A DNA stretch of 64,000 bases from Bradyrhizobium frederickii. Lineage in GTDB: Bacteria; Pseudomonadota; Alphaproteobacteria; Rhizobiales; Xanthobacteraceae. Location: positions 62,001 through 126,000 of the forward strand of contig NZ_SPQS01000017.1 in the NCBI RefSeq assembly GCF_004570865.1. Direction: 5' to 3'. Shown piece after piece: positions 17,568 through 25,024 of the stretch. Below the pieces are notes generated by a model. That model had not been told where the DNA came from. It saw only the letters and a program-made list of their open reading frames with translations, and did no database searches. Position numbers and translations under genes: made by a program. Every line of letters begins with the position of its first letter. Positions within the stretch are counted from its first letter, which is position 1.

Positions 17568-18688
17568 GAGCGATCTCCCTCTTCGGCGACCGGCTGGCCG
17601 ATGCTTAGAAGCTTGCCGCCGTCGACGACGACACGGTCGCCCGGCTCGAGGCCTGCGCTGATCAAGACCTGACCGGCCTCATAGGCACCGACCGCGACGG
17701 GCTTCAGCGACGCTGTCTGCGTTTTCGGGTCGACGGCCCAGACGGCGGGCTTCCTCCCCGCGGCCGTCAGCGCGCTCCAAGGCAAGACAATCTCGTTCTG
17801 AGTCTTCGCCTTGACCGTCCCAGCGACGGCACTGCCCAGCGTCATCGCGGCCGGCGGATCCTTGATCGATACCTTGACGCGGATCGTGGAGCTCTTCGCG
17901 TCGATCACCGGTGAGATCTCTCTCACCTCTCCCGTCGCGGTCACGCTGGAATCGGAGACCAGCGCCAGCGTCACGTGGCGAGCGTCAGTCTGGCCAAGGA
18001 AGACGGATTCGTAGACCTCGAAGACCGCATCCCGCGCCCCATCCTGCGCAAGAGAGAACACGGGTTGGGCCGCCGGCACGACCTGGCCAGCCTCGAGATT
18101 GCGCGCGGTAATGACGCCATCGCCTTCAGCGCGCAGCACGGTATGGCTGAGCGCGTCGCGCGAGCTGCCCAGCTGCGCCTTGGCGGCTTCCAGCACGCCC
18201 TCCGCCGTTCGCAGGCCTTCCTCTGCCTGATCGTAGACGGCGCGGGTGGTGAACCCGCTCGCGATCAGCGCCTTCTGCCGGGCGAAAGTGGCGCTCGCCA
18301 CGCGCAGCCGAGCTTCGGCGGAGGCCACCGTCGCGACCGCAGCATCGACATCGGCCTGTTGCTCGGCCGGATCGAGCCGGGCCAGGACGTCGCCTGTGTT
18401 GACGTGAGCACCGACATCCGCCGTGCGTGCAACGACATGGCCGCTGACGCGGAACGCAAGATCGCCACGGAAGCGCGCCTGAACCTCCCCCGTCAACGTG
18501 ATGGAGGTTTCGCGGTCGCGCGGCTGCACGATCATGGTCCGGACCAGCGTGGCGCGTGTGGCCGTCCGCGCCGCGTGATCATCGCAGCCGGTCAACGCAA
18601 TGCTCACGAGCAAGGTCGCTGCGGCGAGACCCTTCGCTGCCCGCTGCGTTCGAGCGACGTGGATCGGATCGGAAGGTTCATCTGTCAT
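17564..18688 (-). CDS. RND efflux periplasmic adaptor (lipoprotein, first of two)
   Basis: A 374-residue membrane-fusion protein with an N-terminal helix and lipobox (ALTGC, Cys near residue 35). The lipoyl half-motifs are GAHVNTGDVLARLDP and RAEGDGVITARNLEAGQVV, flanking a helical hairpin. Its start overlaps the preceding kinase-like gene by 4 nt. It differs clearly from the second adaptor, so the pair is not a recent duplication. Together with the pump it forms a three-component inner-membrane and periplasmic exporter. Confidence 0.9.
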   Translation of the reverse strand: MTDEPSDPIHVARTQRAAKGLAAATLLVSIALTGCDDHAARTATRATLVRTMIVQPRDRETSITLTGEVQARFRGDLAFRVSGHVVARTADVGAHVNTGDVLARLDPAEQQADVDAAVATVASAEARLRVASATFARQKALIASGFTTRAVYDQAEEGLRTAEGVLEAAKAQLGSSRDALSHTVLRAEGDGVITARNLEAGQVVPAAQPVFSLAQDGARDAVFEVYESVFLGQTDARHVTLALVSDSSVTATGEVREISPVIDAKSSTIRVKVSIKDPPAAMTLGSAVAGTVKAKTQNEIVLPWSALTAAGRKPAVWAVDPKTQTASLKPVAVGAYEAGQVLISAGLEPGDRVVVDGGKLLSIGQPVAEEGDRS

Positions 18689-19527
18689 GACGCGTCCGTG
18701 TGGTGGGAGGGCGACAACAGCCCGCCAAGGGCATCGGCGGATGGGCGGGGACGGAGCGCAGCGCCATCCGAAGCGGCGGCGGCTCTCGCGCGGCGCGGAA
18801 CCCTCATCTGGCGCGTTGCGATTGACCAGTTTGCGCCCCGTTCGCGCTCGGTCAGCGGGAAGGAGAGGACAATCGAGGTGAATTCAGCGCCGAAGCCCTG
18901 CTCGATGCGGCCGCCAAGGGCCCTCGCGATATCCGTCGCAGTTCGCAATTCGCGGTCGGAGGCCTCGCGCGCAGGACGCGAGCCGTTGTCCAGGATCACG
19001 CAGTTTACCAGTGCACCGGTGCGCGTCAGCTTGATCCTGATCTGCCCCGCCCGCGCGTCGAAGCACGCGTGCCTTGCCGCGTGCATCACGAGTTCATGGA
19101 CGATGAGCCCAAGGTACCAGCAGCGCTCCGGCTTGAGCGCGATGGACTGGGTTGCGAAGGCCAACTGGATATCCATCCGGTCCAGGAGCGCCCGGCGCAT
19201 GCCAAGGCCCAGCTTGCGAATGTAGGCTGCGGCATGGATCAGCGTTTCGCCCGCCGGCATGGCCAGCGCGCGATGCACGTCGGAATAGCCATGCAGCAGC
19301 TCGACGACGTCGCTGAGTGCGCGCTTGGCTTCCGCTCCTTCGACCCGGACAGCGGTGGCGGTCACGACGTCGATGGCGAAGGCAACACCGTGGGCCACTC
19401 TGTGATGCAGCTCGCGCAGCAGCACGCCTTCCTGCAATGCACAAGGATCCGGGATCGAGACAGTCACGATATTCTCCTCAGTCGGTCCGGACGATCGGGC
19501 TCGAACACCCCAGCTTTGCCTGATCAT
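18685..19527 (-). CDS. Degenerate HisKA_2-type histidine-kinase-like protein
   Basis: A 280-residue soluble protein. Residues 36-50 (LLRELHHRVAHGVAF) match the H-box of the HWE/HisKA_2 family, with His41 at the phosphoacceptor position. The second half resembles the GHKL ATPase domain, but the N-box normally reading NELVTNA is HELVMHA, replacing both Asn residues by His. The DNG of the G1 box remains. ATP binding is therefore doubtful. ATG 19527 is used because GAGGG lies 7 nt upstream and the longer upstream reading is non-coding in character. It is the first gene of the efflux operon, coupled to the adaptor by a 4-nt overlap, and divergent from tetR. Confidence 0.7.
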   Translation of the reverse strand: MIRQSWGVRARSSGPTEENIVTVSIPDPCALQEGVLLRELHHRVAHGVAFAIDVVTATAVRVEGAEAKRALSDVVELLHGYSDVHRALAMPAGETLIHAAAYIRKLGLGMRRALLDRMDIQLAFATQSIALKPERCWYLGLIVHELVMHAARHACFDARAGQIRIKLTRTGALVNCVILDNGSRPAREASDRELRTATDIARALGGRIEQGFGAEFTSIVLSFPLTERERGANWSIATRQMRVPRRARAAAASDGAALRPRPSADALGGLLSPSHHTDAS

Positions 19528-19573
19528 CCGGGGGCCCTCGCCGGTCCCACAAAGGGACCAGGTCCGGCGAATT

Positions 19574-19593
19574 AATATACTACACCGTATATT
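19574..19593. promoter_or_regulatory. Candidate TetR operator between tetR and the efflux operon
   Basis: AATATAC and GTATATT form a perfect 7-bp inverted repeat around a 6-nt spacer. The inner 11 bp, TACACCGTATA (19581-19591), is itself a TAC-ACC-GTA dyad. It occurs again, inverted, at 21909-21919. The site lies in the 140-nt region between the divergent starts at 19527 and 19668, as expected for an autoregulating TetR. A separate GGTCCC/GGGACC hairpin at 19543-19559 lies in the leader of the minus-strand operon. Which protein binds is inference. Confidence 0.6.
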
Positions 19594-19667
19594 TTCTTTT
19601 TCTTGCCTTTCTTCGCGGGCCATGTCAAGTGGAAAGCGACATGCAAAGACCGCGAGGAGGTCCAAGA

Positions 19668-20321
19668 ATGAAGAAGACGAAGCGAGGCAGGCCACCCAAG
19701 GGTCTTGCGGGCGATGCGCAGGCGCGCATTCTCGATGCGGCCCAGCAGCTGTTTCTCGAGAAAGGCTACCGTAGCGCCAGCATTGACGACATTTCCGAGC
19801 TCGCCCCTGCAAGCAAGCCGACGATTTACGCCCACTTCCCCGGCAAGGAGGCGCTGTTCGCCGCCGTGGTGGCCCGCACCATCGACGGCTTGACGGACTT
19901 CGAGGGCTTCTCGCCCGAAGGCCGCTCCATCGAGGACAAATTGATGAGCCTCGGGACCGCCATCGTCGAAAGGGTGGTCGAGGAATCGCTGGGCATGGTG
20001 CGCGCGACGATCGCGGAATCGCAGCGGTTCCCCGAGCTGAGCCGCAATGTTCACGACGCAGCGCGCGATCGTTCCCTGGCCGCGGTGTCCCAGCTGCTCG
20101 ACGACGCCACGCAGAGGCTCGCGCGCTCCCCGAAGGGCCCCTTCAGCGCCAAGCGAAGCCGCGCTACGGCGCAGATCTTTCTCGACCTGATCCTCCTACC
20201 GATGCTGTTTCGGTCGCTCGTCGGCGAGACTCCCAAGGACCTGAAGAAGGAACTTCCCGGCTTCGTGCGCGAACGCGTCGGATTCTTCCTCGCCGCCTGC
20301 GAGACAGGCTGGCCGCATTAG
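19668..20321 (+). CDS. TetR-family transcriptional regulator (divergent from efflux operon)
   Basis: A 217-residue regulator. Residues 15-65 form the TetR HTH (ARILDAAQQLFLEKGYRSAS, then PTIYAHFPGKEALF), followed by an all-helical ligand-binding domain (about 75-210). The basic N-terminus KKTKRGRPPK is typical of AcrR-like proteins. ATG 19668 is preceded by GAGGAGG at 7 nt and is preferred over ATGs at 19629 and 19641. Its position, divergent from an RND operon with an inverted repeat between them, suggests it represses both itself and the pump. The same operator core ahead of the operon at 21.9 kb suggests a wider regulon. Confidence 0.9.
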   Translation: MKKTKRGRPPKGLAGDAQARILDAAQQLFLEKGYRSASIDDISELAPASKPTIYAHFPGKEALFAAVVARTIDGLTDFEGFSPEGRSIEDKLMSLGTAIVERVVEESLGMVRATIAESQRFPELSRNVHDAARDRSLAAVSQLLDDATQRLARSPKGPFSAKRSRATAQIFLDLILLPMLFRSLVGETPKDLKKELPGFVRERVGFFLAACETGWPH

Positions 20322-20361
20322 CGTTGCGGCAAGCCCCGGGTGGCGCGTCGGAGGCGCCCCG

Positions 20362-21018
20362 CTAGCCGGCAGCCTCGAGCCGCACATGCGATGGCATCCC
20401 GGCGTGCAACGACGGGCTGCAAGCCAGAGCGTCCAAACAAAATCTCGACATCTTCTCGAAGCTTGGCCGAAGCGTCGCCGCCCCAGCCCACGACGGATTG
20501 AGATGAACATCCATGGCTTGCAGCAGACAACAGGTCAGCGCCATCGGACTACCGCCCCGCAACTCGCCGCTTGCCTGCCCGGTGCCGATGATCGGCCGCA
20601 CAAGCCCTCGGATCCTGTCGTCGTAGGCGCGGACGACGGTCCAGTTTTGGCGGACGGCCAAGGCCACCAGATCCTGCAGCCTTCCGTGCTTCGCCGATCG
20701 GCCTTCATTGCAGTCGGCGATCGCTTTCAGGATTGTCGCCAAGCGCCGCAATGCCGGCCCGGGGGTACGGGCCGCCTCGGTTGCCGCACTGACCGTTTCC
20801 TCGAGCACCTCTCCTACGACTGTCTCTTCAATCGCCTGCTTCGACGGAAAAAAGCGGTAGACGTTGGCTGAGGACATCGACAAGTGCCGCGCGATGTCGG
20901 AGACCGTGGTCTTGTTGTGGCCGATCTCGCAATAGAGCTGGAGAGCGGCCAGCACGATCTTGCGACGGGCGTCCGCATTCCCCGTCCTGTGCCCAATTTC
21001 CTCGCGCATGCTTCTCAC
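20362..21018 (-). CDS. TetR-family transcriptional regulator (second)
   Basis: A 218-residue regulator with HTH at about residues 17-66 (ARRKIVLAALQLYCEIG, then SANVYRFFPSKQAIEE) and a helical effector domain. It is not closely similar to the other TetR protein. The start is GTG 21018, which overlaps the stop of the upstream gene as GTGA; ATG 21009 is an alternative. It converges with the other tetR gene across 40 nt. Its target is unknown. It could act on the nearby efflux or lipase operon, or on its own two-gene unit. Confidence 0.88.
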   Translation of the reverse strand: MRSMREEIGHRTGNADARRKIVLAALQLYCEIGHNKTTVSDIARHLSMSSANVYRFFPSKQAIEETVVGEVLEETVSAATEAARTPGPALRRLATILKAIADCNEGRSAKHGRLQDLVALAVRQNWTVVRAYDDRIRGLVRPIIGTGQASGELRGGSPMALTCCLLQAMDVHLNPSWAGAATLRPSFEKMSRFCLDALACSPSLHAGMPSHVRLEAAG

Positions 21019-21452
21019 CGCGCCGGGAAGTTCATGAGCTCGCGGCGGCAGGCTTCGCCGAAATCGCGCAATGGATCCATTTCCTCGATGAATTTGGGCA
21101 GGTCCACAAACGAGCGATTGGGCGAGAGATATGCCTCGATGATCAGGTGCCCGGTTCGCTCAGCGGCCTGGACGACCTCGTTGCTCGACAAGATCCGCAT
21201 GCGTCCGACCAGCGTGTAGAAGCCGACCAGCTGGGGGATTTCCGCCCGGTCGTTGACCAGGGCGTCGGCATAGAGCCGTGACGCCTCCTCGATGAAGCTC
21301 CGGTACAGCCGCTCGCGCTTCGAGAACGAGCGGGCATGATGACGCTCGCGAAGCCGCCGGCGTCGGCCGAACCACCCACTGACGATGGTCGAGACCGCGC
21401 CGAAGGCGGAGCCGCCAAAGGCAGCCAGGGCCGATATGTACATCGCGCTCAC
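21015..21452 (-). CDS. Membrane-anchored hypothetical protein
   Basis: A 145-residue protein with one N-terminal hydrophobic segment (about residues 4-27), then a basic stretch (GRRRRLRERHHARS) and an amphipathic alpha-helical cytoplasmic region. The layout suggests a single inner-membrane anchor with a soluble helical domain. Its stop overlaps the GTG start of the tetR gene by 4 nt, so it is coupled to that regulator. No family is recognised. Confidence 0.7.
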   Translation of the reverse strand: MSAMYISALAAFGGSAFGAVSTIVSGWFGRRRRLRERHHARSFSKRERLYRSFIEEASRLYADALVNDRAEIPQLVGFYTLVGRMRILSSNEVVQAAERTGHLIIEAYLSPNRSFVDLPKFIEEMDPLRDFGEACRRELMNFPAR

Positions 21453-21531
21453 GAGATCGCTCCTGTCTCCTGTCGCAGCGCGGATATCAACCAGGACAGA
21501 GCCCGGTCACACCCGCCGCAAGGTCACTTGG

Positions 21532-21786
21532 TTATCTGGTCCTGGCCGAACCGGTGGTCGCACGATCGAACACCGCTTTGCATGCATCGGTCAGATCCGA
21601 TTTTCTGAGCCGCAGGCAGCCTTCGACTCCCGCCGGATCCGGAATGTAGGCACTGCACAGACGAAAGGCGTCCGACGTGCAAGCTGCCCGCTGCTCCGGT
21701 GTGCCCCGGTTCTCCTCGGCAGAAGCTGCTGCGCAACCAAGCACAATCATGGCCGCTGCGAGAACCGCCGGCATCAATCTTGTCAT
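21532..21786 (-). CDS. Small secreted Cys-containing protein
   Basis: An 84-residue protein with a signal peptide (MTRLMPAVLAAAMIVLGCAAASA). The mature part has four Cys in the spaced pattern ACTSDAFRLC...GCLRLRKSDLTDAC, which is common among short exported proteins of bradyrhizobia. The Cys probably form two periplasmic disulfides. ATG 21786 follows AAGGG by 8 nt. It diverges from the eight-gene operon starting at 21940 and shares its control region, including the operator at 21909-21919. Function is unknown. Confidence 0.75.
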   Translation of the reverse strand: MTRLMPAVLAAAMIVLGCAAASAEENRGTPEQRAACTSDAFRLCSAYIPDPAGVEGCLRLRKSDLTDACKAVFDRATTGSARTR

Positions 21787-21874
21787 GTCAAATCCCTTCT
21801 CTGTTCGAGGCTTGTTTCGTTCAGCTCGACGCTGCCTCGCCGCCTCGATCTGCATTCACGGGTAACGCCCCGTC

Positions 21875-21904
21875 TTGACTTCGGCCCTGGCGCGTGATTT
21901 ATAT
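21875..21904 (+). promoter_or_regulatory. Predicted sigma70 promoter of the small-protein/patatin operon
   Basis: TTGACT at 21875-21880 and TTATAT at 21899-21904 are separated by 18 nt (17 if TTTATA at 21898 is used). The expected start site near 21911 falls inside the operator core at 21909-21919, so a bound repressor would block initiation. The first start codon is at 21940 with AGGAGACGGAG upstream. The promoter is a prediction from the sequence alone. Confidence 0.5.
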
Positions 21905-21908
21905 GAAC

Positions 21909-21919
21909 TATACGGTGTA
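21909..21919. promoter_or_regulatory. Second copy of the TetR operator core
   Basis: TATACGGTGTA is the exact reverse complement of TACACCGTATA at 19581-19591. With its flanks it forms ATAC-ACC-GTAT as a 4-bp dyad. It overlaps the predicted start site of the plus-strand operon and lies about 21 nt before the first start codon. The 11-of-11 match within 2.4 kb, both times in a divergent promoter region, makes coincidence unlikely. Confidence 0.6.
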
Positions 21920-21939
21920 TTTTATTAAGGAGACGGAGA

Positions 21940-22140
21940 ATGTCAACCCTGCTGTTCGCGTTGATGCGCGAAAATCCGTTGCCCGGTCTTGCCGCCGCAT
22001 CGCTGAACGTCGTTGTCGCCCTGTGCCTCGTGGCCTTGAGCCTGCTGCTTGGCATCACGATCGCGATGATCGCGTGGGCTCATTCGCTCGCCGCGCGCCA
22101 GCCCACCCCTGTTCTGCCGGACCGGAGGACGGTCGCATGA
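21940..22140 (+). CDS. Small membrane protein (66 aa), first gene of operon
   Basis: A 66-residue protein with one long hydrophobic segment (about residues 16-48, VVVALCLVALSLLLGITIAM) and a short polar tail. The start ATG is preceded by AGGAGACGGAG. Its stop overlaps the next start by 4 nt. No family is recognised. As leader gene of an operon with lipid- and ketone-related enzymes it may be a membrane accessory, but that is a guess. Confidence 0.7.
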   Translation: MSTLLFALMRENPLPGLAAASLNVVVALCLVALSLLLGITIAMIAWAHSLAARQPTPVLPDRRTVA

Positions 22141-22292
22141 CGCCGGCCCTGCTGATCGCCCGCAACTGCATCATCTGCTGGGTCAACGTCTGGATCGCGC
22201 CGATCGAATGCGCGTTCGACGTGATCGAGTCCGAGCTCGCGCGCAGGGGTATCGCGCCTGACGAGGCCTTCCGCCTCATCCACGCAGCGTGA
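22137..22292 (+). CDS. Small protein (51 aa), second gene of operon
   Basis: A 51-residue ORF overlapping the previous gene by 4 nt (ATGA). Its N-terminal half is hydrophobic with two Cys (RNCIICWVNVWIAPIEC) and its C-terminal half is amphipathic (FDVIESELARRGIAPDEAF). Coupling by overlap and GC3-rich codons support translation. It could sit at the membrane surface. No homologous family is recognised. Confidence 0.6.
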   Translation: MTPALLIARNCIICWVNVWIAPIECAFDVIESELARRGIAPDEAFRLIHAA

Positions 22293-22308
22293 CTGGACGC
22301 CCCCTGAC

Positions 22309-22527
22309 ATGCCGAACTTCATCGAAGTCTTTGACGCCATCGAAGTGGATTCAATCAGCGGAAAGGCCCTGTGGACCGGTGTCACCGGAACACGAGCCGC
22401 GCTTCAACGCGACGGATTCATGATCGCCCCGAACGCCCCAGCCCATTGTCCAGCCAAATGGCTCGACGAGCGCGGCTATCTCGACGCCAAGCTCGCGCGC
22501 CGGCATTCGCGCCCGTGGAGCCTCTGA
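22309..22527 (+). CDS. Small soluble protein (72 aa), third gene of operon
   Basis: A 72-residue protein starting 16 nt after the preceding gene. It is polar, without membrane helix or signal peptide. It contains FDAIEVDSISGKALWTGVTG and a single Cys. The compact spacing and codon use support a real gene. Function is unknown. Confidence 0.55.
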   Translation: MPNFIEVFDAIEVDSISGKALWTGVTGTRAALQRDGFMIAPNAPAHCPAKWLDERGYLDAKLARRHSRPWSL

Positions 22528-22567
22528 CGATGAGACCGAGTGACTCCGTTGTCGGGAGCCGCGTGCC

Positions 22568-23152
22568 GTGAGCCGACGATCCCTGATGTCAATGCACGCG
22601 AGCCTGTCAACCGACAGCGCTCTTCCCTTGCGCGGCTATTTTCTGTCGGTCGGGGGCGCCCTGCTCTGCTTGTTTTGGGCGACCGGTTTGGTGCTGCCGG
22701 CGCATCTGCCGGACCGCCTCGCGGAGCCGGATCCCGCGCGGCCTGCGATCCGCATTCATTCCGACGTGAAGGTGCCGGAGCGCGTCGTGATCGATACAAA
22801 TCAGCTCCCGCCGACACCCGCCGATAGCGAAGTCGTTGTGGCCGCTTCGCAGCCGGATCGCCTCATTGCGTCCGGCGCCGTTCAAGAGACGGTTACGGCC
22901 GCGCCGATCGTTGATGTCAGAAGTCACACTGCACCGGAGATTCAGCTGCGCGACAGTTTCGCGCAATCGGCAGCCGATCAGGCAGTGGCGAGGCCACGTG
23001 CAGTGGCCATGTCGAAGCTGAGGCCCTCTCGGACACGAAGCGCGACACGGCGAACCACGCGCCACTCGAAACCGCATGGCAGGTCGAGCCCCTGCAGCCG
23101 GGCAAGCCATGCCCCTTGCGGCGACGCGCTTGCGTTCACTCGCCTTTGGTAG
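22568..23152 (+). CDS. Membrane-anchored protein with disordered periplasmic tail
   Basis: A 194-residue protein from GTG 22568. One membrane helix lies at about residues 24-46 (SVGGALLCLFWATGLVLPA). The rest is rich in Pro, Ala, Arg and Ser and is predicted to be disordered, ending in an Arg-rich stretch with three Cys. A start at ATG 22586 or 22592 is also possible. Proteins of this layout are common and uncharacterised in bradyrhizobia. It follows the third gene by 40 nt. Confidence 0.6.
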   Translation: MSRRSLMSMHASLSTDSALPLRGYFLSVGGALLCLFWATGLVLPAHLPDRLAEPDPARPAIRIHSDVKVPERVVIDTNQLPPTPADSEVVVAASQPDRLIASGAVQETVTAAPIVDVRSHTAPEIQLRDSFAQSAADQAVARPRAVAMSKLRPSRTRSATRRTTRHSKPHGRSSPCSRASHAPCGDALAFTRLW

Positions 23153-23186
23153 GCGGTCAGTCACAAACCCGAACGAGATTTGCCCA

Positions 23187-23786
23187 ATGTCGATGAAGCA
23201 TTTGTTTGCCCTGATCGTGTGTTCCGCCACGATCGCCGCGACCGGCGCAACTGCCGACGTCCAAGATTCGGCGAACACGCAGAGCCGAAGCCCGAGCACG
23301 CAAAGCGATGCCGAGGCGGCCGCTATTCAACGCGTCCTATCGGAATTCCGCACCACACGCGTCCCGCTCAGCCGGGCGATGGCGATCGCGGAACGTCTGC
23401 ATGACGGCTCGAAGACGGCCGACATCAACTTCGAGATCGACGGCCCGCCCGTCTACCGCGTTCGCACGATCCGCAACGAGCGCGTGTGGGAGAACGCCAT
23501 CGACGCAAACACCGGAAGCATCACGGGCAAGGAGATGACGTCGTCGCTGAAGGAACTCGATCGGGAAGACCTCGCCAACATCCTTGCCCTGAAATGGATC
23601 AAGCAGGAATTGTCGGATGCCGTGCAAATCGCCGAGAGAGCGGCGGCAGGCAGCGCGCTGGCCGGTGGACTGATCCGACAGGATGGCAGACTCAACTTCG
23701 TGATCTTGGTCGCCACCGAGGGCCATTTGAAAGAAGTGACGCTCGAGCCGCCCAAAGTCACAAAGCAAGACTCGAACCGCCATTAA
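23187..23786 (+). CDS. Secreted PepSY-domain protein
   Basis: A 199-residue exported protein with a signal peptide (cleavage after ATGATA, about residue 23). At about residues 65-115 is a PepSY-like unit: an AMAIAERLHDG helix, FEIDGPPVYRVRTIR strands, and AIDANTGSITG. PepSY domains often act as periplasmic inhibitors or binders. A second, diverged repeat may span 130-185 (DAVQIAERAAAGSALAG). It lies 36 nt before the patatin gene, in the same operon. Confidence 0.75.
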   Translation: MSMKHLFALIVCSATIAATGATADVQDSANTQSRSPSTQSDAEAAAIQRVLSEFRTTRVPLSRAMAIAERLHDGSKTADINFEIDGPPVYRVRTIRNERVWENAIDANTGSITGKEMTSSLKELDREDLANILALKWIKQELSDAVQIAERAAAGSALAGGLIRQDGRLNFVILVATEGHLKEVTLEPPKVTKQDSNRH

Positions 23787-23822
23787 CACAAACATCCAAT
23801 CAGCAATTCAAGAGCACCCGCC

Positions 23823-24995
23823 ATGAACTTCCAGCCCCGATCAGAACTCTCATCCGCACAACGGCAGCTTCCCTTCGATTGCATCGCGCTACTGTTACAA
23901 GGCGGTGGTGCGCTTGGCGCGTACCAGGCGGGCGTATACGACGCCCTGGCCGAAGCCAGCATTCATCCCGATTGGGTCGCCGGCATCTCGATTGGAGCCA
24001 TCAATGCCGCAATCATCGCCGGCAATCCGCCCGAGTCCCGCGTCGACCGCTTGCGCGATTTCTGGACCCAGATCACCTCGACGGCGCCTTGGGACTTGTC
24101 CGGAACTCCCTTCATCGAGTGGACGCGGAGCGACAGTACGCGCAACCTCATCAACCAGATGAGCGCCGGTCTTGCGGCCACGTGTGGCGCAACCGGTTTT
24201 TTCTCCGCCCGTCCCGTCCTGCCCTGGTTGCAGCCCGGCGGAGCCAGCGATGCGACAAGCATCTATGACACGCGCGCGCTCAAGACCACGCTGGAGCGCC
24301 TGGTCGATTTCGATCGGCTCAACAGCGGACTGACGCGCTTCAGCGCCGGCGCGGTCAACGTCCGAACCGGCAATTTCGTCTATTTCGACAACACGACCCA
24401 TACCATCCGGCCGGAGCACATCATGGCGAGCGGCGCACTGCCGCCGGGCTTTCCGGCGGTGGAGATCGAGGGCGAGCACTATTGGGACGGCGGTCTCGTT
24501 TCCAATACGCCGCTGCAATGGGTGATCGAATCGGATGCCCCGCAGGACACCCTGGCGTTTCAGGTCGACCTCTGGAGCGCGCGCGGTCAACTTCCTGCCA
24601 ACATGGCCGAAGTGATCACACGGCATAAGGAAATCCAGTATTCCAGCCGCACGCGCGCCAGCACCGACCAGTTCAAGCGGGTGCAGCGCCTGCGGCGCGC
24701 GCTGACGGAGCTGCTCGGCCGGCTGCCAGACGATTTCAGCCAGCACGAGGACGTGAAGCTACTCAACACGGCGGTCTCCCGCAACGTCTACAACATCGTC
24801 CATCTCATCTATCGTGCGCGCAATCACGAGGGACACTCCAAGGACTACGAGTTCTCGCGGCTTTCGATGCAGGACCATTGGCGCGCGGGCTACCACGACG
24901 CGCTGCGCACGCTGCGCCATCCTGAGGTGCTCGCTCGACCTTCGAGTCCCGACGGGGTCTTCACCTTCGATCTCGAACATGACGGCCGCGAGTAG
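23823..24995 (+). CDS. Patatin-like phospholipase with DUF3734-type C-terminus
   Basis: A 390-residue lipid acyl hydrolase. The patatin Ser-Asp dyad is complete: oxyanion loop QGGGALG (27-32), nucleophile elbow GISIG with S56, and DGG with D222. The C-terminal 110 residues match the DUF3734 region often fused to this family. No signal peptide is seen. In alphaproteobacteria this gene commonly precedes acetoacetate decarboxylase and 3-hydroxybutyrate dehydrogenase genes, as here. Likely substrates are membrane phospholipids or polyhydroxybutyrate-granule lipids; the sequence does not decide. Confidence 0.9.
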   Translation: MNFQPRSELSSAQRQLPFDCIALLLQGGGALGAYQAGVYDALAEASIHPDWVAGISIGAINAAIIAGNPPESRVDRLRDFWTQITSTAPWDLSGTPFIEWTRSDSTRNLINQMSAGLAATCGATGFFSARPVLPWLQPGGASDATSIYDTRALKTTLERLVDFDRLNSGLTRFSAGAVNVRTGNFVYFDNTTHTIRPEHIMASGALPPGFPAVEIEGEHYWDGGLVSNTPLQWVIESDAPQDTLAFQVDLWSARGQLPANMAEVITRHKEIQYSSRTRASTDQFKRVQRLRRALTELLGRLPDDFSQHEDVKLLNTAVSRNVYNIVHLIYRARNHEGHSKDYEFSRLSMQDHWRAGYHDALRTLRHPEVLARPSSPDGVFTFDLEHDGRE

Positions 24996-25024
24996 CCTCG
25001 ACCTCATCCCTGGAGAGAACGCAA

